Origin: an uncultured Eubacteriales bacterium
GTDB lineage: Bacteria > Bacillota > Clostridia > Oscillospirales > Acutalibacteraceae
DNA: 11,521 nt
Direction: 5' to 3'
NCBI GenBank assembly: GCA_900313475.1
Contig: OMRJ01000135.1
Span: 1-11,521, forward strand
Position numbers and translations under genes: made by a program. Position 1 is the first letter of the stretch. Each line of letters begins with the position of its first letter. The notes under the pieces were generated by a model. The model was not told the origin of the DNA. It ran no database searches and was given only the letters and a program-made list of their open reading frames with translations. Of the stretch, positions 6,978-11,521 are shown one piece after another.

Positions 6978-8339
6978 TCACTGAAGAATATCCGACAAAT
7001 CGGTCAGATGCAGCTCATCGGCAATTACGACCACGCGGTCGCCGGGTTGGATAAAGTCGTCACCGGTAGGGATAATTGATTTTTTGCCCCTGATAATGCC
7101 GCCTATAAGAATGTTTTTTCTCAGCGAAAGCTCTTTGAGCGGAATCCCCGCAGCGGGGAAGTCACTCGTAACGGTGAATTCCACTGCCTCGGCGGAACCG
7201 TCCATCAGCTTATACAGCGTTTCGACATGGCTGCCCTCCGCGTTTGCAATCATTCGTGCATAACGGACTATTACTTCGCTCATCATGTGTTTCGGGGAGA
7301 CTACGCAGTCAAGACCGAGCTTTTCCGCAATCTGTCCGAGTCCTTCGCTGTTGACTTTTGCAATTATCTTCGGCACGTTTTGAGACGCGGCAAAGAACGA
7401 AAAAAGAATGTTTTCCTCGTCCATTCCCGTCAGTGCCACAAAAGCGTCGGTGCTTTGAATGCCCTCCGCTATCAGCATATCGTGCTCCGCGCCGTCACCG
7501 TTCACTATCGGGACGCTCGGCGGAAGAATTTTTGCAAGCTCCACGCATTTGGAGTAGCTCTGTTCTATTATTTTAACGGAAATCCCCGCGCCCGCAAGCC
7601 GTTTTGAGAGATAATATGCGGTGCGCGAGCCGCCGAGTATCATGATGCTGCGCGTGTGCTTTTGTGTAAGACGCAGACTTTTGAGAAGCTTCTGCGTCTC
7701 CTGCGGAGATGCAGTGATGCCTATTTTGTCACCGCTTTTCAGTACAAAATTACCGTCGGGAATAAACACGTCGCCGCCGCGCTGAACCGCGCAGACAAGG
7801 AACGTGCACTTGTATTTTTCACGCAGCTCACACAGACGCTGACCGTCAAGCGGCGAATCGGGCTTTATGCGCAGTTCAGCCATTTCAAAGCTGTTGCTGG
7901 AAAATGTCTCTATTTTTACGGAGGACGGCAGATCGAGCATATTAAACAGCTCTCTTGCGGTTATCGCGTCGGGGTTTATTGCCAGCGAAAGCTCAAGATT
8001 GTCGCGCATGAAATTCTTCTCACGGTCATTGTATTCCGCCTTGCGGATTCTTGCTACGGTGTGCTTCGCTCCGAGCTTTCGAGCGAAAAAACAGCTCAGC
8101 ATATTAAGCTCGTCCGAGTCGGTAACCGCTATAAAAATGTCTGCCTTTTCCGCTTCTGCTTCCGACAGTGTTTCATAGGCGGCGCAGCTGCCCGACACTC
8201 CGCGCACGTCAAAAGCCGTTACGGTTTTTTCGAGAATTTCGGGTGAAACATCGACTGCCGTTATGTCGTGCCCTTCGCTCAAAAGGCTTTCTATCAGAAC
8301 GGTTCCGATCTTTCCGCATCCTGCAACGATAATATCCAT
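6978..8339 (-). CDS. trkA: Trk system potassium uptake protein TrkA, double RCK regulator
   Basis: This 453-residue cytoplasmic protein gates the TrkH pore in response to nucleotides. It has the duplicated RCK layout of TrkA. The first Rossmann domain has GCGKIG (7-12) and acidic D30 at the end of strand 2, the classic NAD(H)-binding signature, followed by a TrkA_C domain at about 145-215. The second Rossmann domain starts at about residue 231 (SIMILGGSRTAYYL; GxGxxG less complete), with a last TrkA_C domain at about 375-450 (IIPTGDDFIQPGDRVVVIA). Length matches full TrkA rather than the single-RCK KtrA. ATG 8339 is chosen over an in-frame GTG at 8408 because a perfect -10 box TATAAT lies between them; AGGAGA (plus 8351-8356) precedes the chosen start by 11 bases, rather far. 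It is the first gene of the trkA-trkH operon. Confidence 0.95.
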   Translation of the reverse strand: MDIIVAGCGKIGTVLIESLLSEGHDITAVDVSPEILEKTVTAFDVRGVSGSCAAYETLSEAEAEKADIFIAVTDSDELNMLSCFFARKLGAKHTVARIRKAEYNDREKNFMRDNLELSLAINPDAITARELFNMLDLPSSVKIETFSSNSFEMAELRIKPDSPLDGQRLCELREKYKCTFLVCAVQRGGDVFIPDGNFVLKSGDKIGITASPQETQKLLKSLRLTQKHTRSIMILGGSRTAYYLSKRLAGAGISVKIIEQSYSKCVELAKILPPSVPIVNGDGAEHDMLIAEGIQSTDAFVALTGMDEENILFSFFAASQNVPKIIAKVNSEGLGQIAEKLGLDCVVSPKHMMSEVIVRYARMIANAEGSHVETLYKLMDGSAEAVEFTVTSDFPAAGIPLKELSLRKNILIGGIIRGKKSIIPTGDDFIQPGDRVVVIADELHLTDLSDILQ

Positions 8340-8378
8340 ATAGGTTTGCGTCTCCTTTTTGTGTGATGCTTGTTTGGG

Positions 8379-8407
8379 ATTATACACTATTGACTTTTCA
8401 TTTTCCA
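8379..8407 (-). promoter_or_regulatory. Sigma-A promoter of trkA-trkH
   Basis: On the minus strand TGGAAA (plus 8402-8407) stands 17 bases before a perfect TATAAT (plus 8379-8384). Transcription would begin near 8372, leaving a leader of about 33 bases with the ribosome binding site. This places the GTG-initiated longer reading frame out of the transcript. Confidence 0.5.
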
Positions 8408-8417
8408 CAATTATAAG
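8390..8417 (+). promoter_or_regulatory. Second, weaker candidate promoter for the dockerin gene, overlapping the trkA promoter
   Basis: TTGACT (8390-8395) and TATAAG (8412-8417) are 16 bases apart on the plus strand. Its -35 box sits in the spacer of the trkA promoter, so both could not be occupied at once. Confidence 0.3.
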
Positions 8418-8488
8418 AAAAATTTATTACAGAATCGCAAGAAACATTTACATTCCGTCATTTTTCTTTTATAAGACGGAAAAAAGTC

Positions 8489-8517
8489 TTGCCCGAAACG
8501 CGTATTCGTGATAAAAT
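8489..8517 (+). promoter_or_regulatory. Promoter of the dockerin/CHAP gene
   Basis: TTGCCC (8489-8494) and TAAAAT (8512-8517) are 17 bases apart, with extended -10 TG at 8509-8510. The start would be near 8524, giving a leader of about 75 bases. Confidence 0.5.
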
Positions 8518-8599
8518 AACATTCCGAGCGTTTTAAGACTATTTTACATCAAACGTGTTTTAATGGTGATGCAGAAAAAGTTTGCGGGTGAATAATTTT

Positions 8600-9595
8600 A
8601 TGAAAATGAAAGTGAAAAAAACATTAGGCGCGGTGCTTGCCGTTATAAGCATTTGCGTATTTCCGCTGCATGCAGCCGCTGCGGCTCTCGGCGATGTCAA
8701 CTTTGACGGCAGTGTCTCCGTGAGTGACGCACGTATCGTGCTTCGCTGCGCGGTAGGACTTGACACTCTCTCCGCAGAGGCACGGAAGCTTGCCGATATG
8801 GACGGAGACGGCTCGGTTACGGTTGCCGATGCCCGTGCGGTTCTCCGCGTTGCTGTCGGACTCGGCTCCGCATTTGACACAATACTTTACAAACAGGCTC
8901 ACAAATATTGGCGCGCCGGTGTAAACGACATAGCGGAATTTAACATTTTATATGCAAATTTGCTGTATAAATCCGCGTCAAAGTGGTGCTGCTATTATTC
9001 CGTGAATGCGGTATTCCGTCCCGCGCTTAAACAGGCGGGGTATTCCGACAAGGAAATAGAGCGCATAGCTCCCACATATTTCGAACCGGAAAGGCTGCAA
9101 AAAATAGAGGAATACAATTCTCTGTTTAAGAATTACGGCAAAAAATTCGGTTTGCTGAAAAATGAGTTTAAGGTTTTCGTTCCGTCCGTTCTTATGGACT
9201 ACTATTACCGCACTCCGGAGGCGGGAACGGTTTATACTCTGCATGAGTTTTTCGATGATCTCATTGAAAAGGACATGTATAATGTGTCGGCAAACTCATC
9301 GGCTTACAAGCCGGAGGTAGGCGATTTCCTGTTTATGAGCAACAAGGAGCAAACTTATTATGAGGGTATCCCGACCATTGACCATACCGCGCAGATAATC
9401 GAGGTGTATTCCGACGGCACTTTCCTCTGCACCGAGGGCAGTATCATAGATCCCGATGATACGAACGATGTTGCGCCGCGTGTAAGGGAGAGAAAATATT
9501 TTTACAATCCCGATCTCGGCACATATCAGTATGAAAAAAACTCTATCGTTATTGTTCTCACTGCCGTCAAGCCTAATTTTTCACACGACAAATAA
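8600..9595 (+). CDS. Secreted dockerin protein with CHAP-like cysteine amidase/peptidase domain
   Basis: The protein has 331 residues. Residues 1-29 are a signal peptide: basic MKMKVKK, a hydrophobic core, then alanines. A complete type-I-like dockerin follows directly. Repeat one holds calcium ligands D32, N34, D36 and D43; repeat two holds D66, D68, D70 and D77; each continues as D-A-R-x-x-L-R-x-A-V-G-L. Dockerins bind cohesins on scaffold or cell-surface proteins. The rest resembles a CHAP domain (papain-like fold, often peptidoglycan amidase or endopeptidase). KWCCYYSVNAVF recalls the W-C-A-x-F-V-S motif, with probable nucleophile C130. PEVGDFLFM and DHTAQIIEV provide H262, and E279 could be the third residue. 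ATG 8600 has GGTGA eight bases upstream. The dockerin is at the N-terminus rather than the more common C-terminus. The true substrate (own wall, other bacteria or protein) is unknown. Confidence 0.82.
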   Translation: MKMKVKKTLGAVLAVISICVFPLHAAAAALGDVNFDGSVSVSDARIVLRCAVGLDTLSAEARKLADMDGDGSVTVADARAVLRVAVGLGSAFDTILYKQAHKYWRAGVNDIAEFNILYANLLYKSASKWCCYYSVNAVFRPALKQAGYSDKEIERIAPTYFEPERLQKIEEYNSLFKNYGKKFGLLKNEFKVFVPSVLMDYYYRTPEAGTVYTLHEFFDDLIEKDMYNVSANSSAYKPEVGDFLFMSNKEQTYYEGIPTIDHTAQIIEVYSDGTFLCTEGSIIDPDDTNDVAPRVRERKYFYNPDLGTYQYEKNSIVIVLTAVKPNFSHDK

Positions 9596-9609
9596 CGCAA
9601 TAAATGCAA

Positions 9610-9641
9610 AACACGCCGTCATGAAAACCGTGCGGCGTGTT
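9610..9641. terminator. Two-way terminator between dockerin gene and DUF1292 gene
   Basis: AACACGCCG (9610-9618) pairs perfectly with CGGCGTGTT (9633-9641) across a 14-base loop. ATTTCTT follows on the plus strand and TTGCATTTATT on the minus strand, the latter just after the TT that ends the stem. It lies between two convergent genes. Confidence 0.75.
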
Positions 9642-9664
9642 ATTTCTTCGCGTGCGAAAGCGGT

Positions 9665-9937
9665 TCAGTCAAAGTCGAATTCCTCCGGAAATTCGCTTGC
9701 AAAGGCTTTGCAGACGCGATCAAAGACCTCGTCGTCATCCACCGTTGTGTATGCTTCGTCGGTTCCGTCCTCCGCAATGCGTAAAATTACAAGGTCGCCC
9801 GTTTCGGTTTCGCACAGCGCCGCATATTCGTTTCCGTCGATTGACGTCATCTCGATAAAATCAAACGTCGCGGTATTTCCGCATTCGTCGCTCAATACAG
9901 TGAAGCCGTCGCGTTCACCCGTTTTTTTTAATAACAT
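9665..9937 (-). CDS. DUF1292 family small acidic protein
   Basis: The 90-residue acidic protein has the DUF1292 pattern. A DGFTVLSDECGNTATFDFIE opening is followed by IDGNEYAALCE, then the family core LVILRIAEDGTDEAYTTVDDDEVFD with residues L49 to D73. It ends in an acidic tail. The family is widespread in Firmicutes and its biochemical role is not established. ATG 9937 is supported by GGAGG (plus 9946-9950) eight bases upstream. The frame could extend upstream to 10054, but that stretch overlaps spoIIIAH and lacks a ribosome binding site. It lies 55 bases downstream of spoIIIAH and has its own promoter candidate starting at the spoIIIAH stop codon, so it is probably not simply a sporulation gene. 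A cytoplasmic location is likely, as there is no signal or membrane segment. Confidence 0.85.
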   Translation of the reverse strand: MLLKKTGERDGFTVLSDECGNTATFDFIEMTSIDGNEYAALCETETGDLVILRIAEDGTDEAYTTVDDDEVFDRVCKAFASEFPEEFDFD

Positions 9938-9947
9938 AAGAAAAACC

Positions 9948-9980
9948 TCCGCGGTACAAATAAAATAATTGTACCGCGGA
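9948..9980 (-). terminator. Hairpin after spoIIIAH that overlaps the DUF1292 ribosome binding site and promoter -10
   Basis: TCCGCGGTACAA (9948-9959) and TTGTACCGCGGA (9969-9980) are perfect 12-bp arms around a nine-base AT loop. Read on the minus strand the stem is followed by GGTTTTTCTT, a plausible leaky terminator for spoIIIAH. The stem includes three bases of the GGAGG ribosome binding site of the DUF1292 gene (plus 9946-9950). Confidence 0.65.
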
Positions 9981-9996
9981 ATATTTTTTTTGTCAA
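9968..9996 (-). promoter_or_regulatory. Near-consensus sigma-A promoter of the DUF1292 gene
   Basis: On the minus strand a perfect TTGACA (plus 9991-9996) is followed after 17 bases by TACAAT (plus 9968-9973, five of six). The spoIIIAH TGA stop lies inside the -35 box. Transcription would begin near 9961, within the loop of the hairpin, giving a leader of about 24 bases that keeps GGAGG but lacks the hairpin's first arm. Confidence 0.7.
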
Positions 9997-10541
9997 TTGC
10001 CCGCAGCCGAAATGCGAACGTTTTCATATTTGCCGCAGCAAACATCCGACACAATGTCGCTTATTTTCAGGACATTTCCGTCGTTCAAAGCGTCGGGGGT
10101 TACAACGACGTTTACGGAATCCTCCGAGATGACCGCCACGCATTCGCTTCCGGTTGCGGCGGAAACAAGGCTTTCAAGGTTCGTTTCCATCGACGATGTG
10201 TTTGCAAGCTCCTCGATTGCCGCCGAAGCCTTTGACGCCGTGTCGGTGCCGTCGCCGGCACTCGCCATTACCGCTTTAAGCTCCTCCGTCGATTTGTCGC
10301 GCTGTGCGTTTCTTGACATTCTGACGGAGGCGAAATAATCACCCTCCGTCTGCGTTACGGCTTCTGCGTTCACATACTCCGCGCTGCCGTTTTTCTCCGC
10401 GTTTTCGCTGACGTTTGCCGCGCCTTCGGGCGAGAGCTGTTTATCTGTGCCGGTGTAATACCAGTTCACAAACACGGCAAGACCGAGCAGAACCACAAGT
10501 CCCGCGAGAATAAGCTGACGTTTTCCGAGTAACAGATGCAT
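9993..10541 (-). CDS. spoIIIAH: Stage III sporulation protein AH
   Basis: This 182-residue protein is the mother-cell component that, in Bacillus subtilis, pairs with SpoIIQ across the intermembrane space to form the feeding channel to the forespore. A short cytoplasmic start is followed by one membrane segment (about 10-29) and a low-complexity linker (30-66). The SpoIIIAH signature DYFASVRMSRNAQRDKSTEE (68-87) is followed by a helix pair and a ring-building-type alpha/beta end (about 115-180: LESLVSAA, CVAVISEDSVNVVVT, ISDIVSD). ATG 10541 has GGAGG (plus 10550-10554) eight bases upstream. It follows spoIIIAG by 21 bases, the normal order in the spoIIIA operon. The operon is controlled by sigma-E in B. 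subtilis; its main promoter lies outside the window. Confidence 0.92.
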   Translation of the reverse strand: MHLLLGKRQLILAGLVVLLGLAVFVNWYYTGTDKQLSPEGAANVSENAEKNGSAEYVNAEAVTQTEGDYFASVRMSRNAQRDKSTEELKAVMASAGDGTDTASKASAAIEELANTSSMETNLESLVSAATGSECVAVISEDSVNVVVTPDALNDGNVLKISDIVSDVCCGKYENVRISAAGN

Positions 10542-10562
10542 AATAATGACCTCCGAAATGAT

Positions 10563-11072
10563 TTATTTTGTTTTTCCGACCGCCTTTGCGACATACACTC
10601 TGTTTGACGGTATGCCGAGTGCGGCACAGATCAGAGAAGTGATGTTTTCCCGTACCGCAGCGCTGTCCGCGCCCTCACAGCTCACCCCCACTCCCTTTAT
10701 ATCGGGGCGCACGGAGCGGATCTTAAGTCCCGTGTTTTTCCCGTTCTCCTTTACCGTGACGTATTCTTCTTTTTCAGAGCCGTCCTTTGTCTCGCTGTCC
10801 TTTGCGTAGATGCTTTCCCATGTGCCGTCAAGCGTCACCATCACTTTGACCCTGCCCACGCCGCCGACCTCCGACAGCAGATTTTCAAGACGCCGTTCGA
10901 GAGCTTTTTCCGCTTCGGTGCCGTAGGGCATAGCGTCATTGTCTTTAACGTTTTTTTCGGATGCTTTTGTTTCCGACATCAGCAGAAGCAGCATTCCGAG
11001 AATGCCGATGCCGATGACGGCAAGCACCCGTTTGTCCTTTTTGAGCTTATTAAAAATATCTGATTTTTTCAT
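10563..11072 (-). CDS. spoIIIAG: Stage III sporulation protein AG
   Basis: The 169-residue protein forms, in B. subtilis, a large ring in the channel joining mother cell and forespore. A basic N-terminus precedes one membrane segment (about 15-32). ALERRLENLLSEVGGVGRVK (57-76) is the family hallmark, followed by VMVTLDG. A variable loop rich in charged residues (about 88-115) comes next, then SVRPDIKGVGVSCEGADSAA (120-139) and the end ICAALGIPSNRVYVAK, which complete the ring-building fold. ATG 11072 has GGAGG (plus 11077-11081) four bases upstream, slightly close; no better start exists, since the frame meets a stop upstream without an intervening start codon. It lies 152 bases after the spoIIIAF stop, a wider gap than is usual in this tightly packed operon. 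Confidence 0.93.
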   Translation of the reverse strand: MKKSDIFNKLKKDKRVLAVIGIGILGMLLLLMSETKASEKNVKDNDAMPYGTEAEKALERRLENLLSEVGGVGRVKVMVTLDGTWESIYAKDSETKDGSEKEEYVTVKENGKNTGLKIRSVRPDIKGVGVSCEGADSAAVRENITSLICAALGIPSNRVYVAKAVGKTK

Positions 11073-11224
11073 TTGTCCTCCGCTCAGGCCGACGGGCTTT
11101 GAACCGATGCCGCCCGTTAATGCCCCTTTTCGTCACTTTCCGCTTTTTTTGCTTTGACTTGTGTCGGCAAGCCTGCATCTCAAAAACGGAAACCGCTCAA
11201 AAACCGTTTGCTGCCCGGTTCGGT
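11073..11224 (-). other. Intergenic gap between spoIIIAF and spoIIIAG
   Basis: This 152-base gap contains two near-identical 11-mers (CTCAAAAACGG at 11179-11189 and CTCAAAAACCG at 11196-11206, plus strand). It also holds a hairpin with ACGGGC/GCCCGT arms (11092-11097 and 11112-11117) just ahead of the spoIIIAG ribosome binding site. No clear promoter or open reading frame with a start was found. Confidence 0.5.
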
Positions 11225-11521
11225 TTACGGCAGCTTAAATTCCGGCATGAAGCCGAGTTCCTTTTCGAGAGCAAAGGCTATTTCGTCGAGGTTTTCGGGT
11301 CGCTCCGAAAAGGATATCCGTACACTTTCTATATTTATGACGAAGTCCGCGCCGATATCAGTGTTCAGCGAAATATTATACGGAATATCCGTGCGGCGAT
11401 CTATTTCGGCGCCGAGAGCGTCTTTTATTTTTTCCTCCGCCGCGGCGGCAAACCCGCTCCCGTTTTCTGTTATATCCGGCGCTTCAAAGCCCGAAAAAAT
11501 ATCGAGAAGCGCGCGCGGATC
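11225..11521 (-). CDS. spoIIIAF: Probable stage III sporulation protein AF, C-terminal part (5' end outside window)
   Basis: The minus-strand frame is open from the window edge to TAA (plus 11225-11227), giving 98 residues. It contains AAAAEEKIKDALGAEIDRRT, then DFVINIESVRISFSE, then LDEIAFALEKELGFMPEF. This helix-strand-strand-helix order is what a ring-building-type domain would give, and SpoIIIAF is known to end with such a soluble domain after two membrane segments. The identification rests mainly on position: the conserved order spoIIIAA to AH puts AF directly before AG. Motif support alone would be weak. SpoIIIAF is thought to be part of the SpoIIIA channel assembly in the outer forespore membrane. 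The membrane segments and start codon lie beyond the window. Confidence 0.75.
   Translation of the reverse strand, partial: DPRALLDIFSGFEAPDITENGSGFAAAAEEKIKDALGAEIDRRTDIPYNISLNTDIGADFVINIESVRISFSERPENLDEIAFALEKELGFMPEFKLP

Noticed and set aside
8340..8408. Longer TrkA start at GTG 8408
   Set aside because: The extension contains the perfect -10 box of the likely promoter, and TrkA proteins normally begin directly at the first Rossmann strand, as with ATG 8339.
9938..10054. Longer DUF1292 start overlapping spoIIIAH
   Set aside because: The family begins near the chosen ATG, which has an ideal GGAGG; the extension is the hairpin and promoter region.
11085..11120. tRNA-like GGTTCAAA motif on the minus strand
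   Set aside because: Only a T-loop-like octamer within a simple hairpin; no acceptor stem, D arm or anticodon arm could be formed.

Overview
The window looks like chromosomal DNA from an endospore-forming member of the Clostridia (Firmicutes), perhaps Oscillospiraceae/Ruminococcaceae-like. The evidence is a spoIIIAF-G-H sporulation cluster, a dockerin module of the D-A-R-x-x-L-R-x-A-V-G-L type seen in gut Clostridia, a KtrAB/TrkAH-type potassium system, strong GGAGG ribosome binding sites and AT-rich sigma-A promoters with intrinsic terminators. No mobile element, CRISPR array, tRNA or rRNA was found, and no frameshifted gene.

Left part (1-5480), carbohydrate use: the 3' end of a LysR-type regulator (plus strand) runs convergently into a large GH38 alpha-mannosidase (minus strand). 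A hairpin terminator separates them. Across an 871-bp intergenic region full of inverted repeats, a plus-strand glycosidase of clan GH-D (GH36/GH31-like) is transcribed divergently from the mannosidase. Neither enzyme has a signal peptide, so both probably act in the cytoplasm on imported glycans. No transporter is in the window. A long two-way terminator then separates the GH-D gene from the next block.

Middle part (5496-8410), potassium uptake: trkA then trkH, a two-gene operon on the minus strand, encode a double-RCK NAD-binding gating protein and the membrane potassium channel/transporter subunit.

Right part (8411-11521): divergent from trkA, a plus-strand gene encodes a secreted protein with an N-terminal dockerin followed by a CHAP-like cysteine amidase/peptidase domain. 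It converges, through a two-way terminator, on a minus-strand cluster: spoIIIAF (3' part only), spoIIIAG, spoIIIAH and a small DUF1292 gene. SpoIIIA proteins build the channel between mother cell and forespore during engulfment. The DUF1292 gene seems to have its own near-consensus promoter, which starts at the spoIIIAH stop codon and whose -10 lies inside a hairpin. This is the most unusual regulatory arrangement seen here.

All calls come from reading the sequence; no database search was run.
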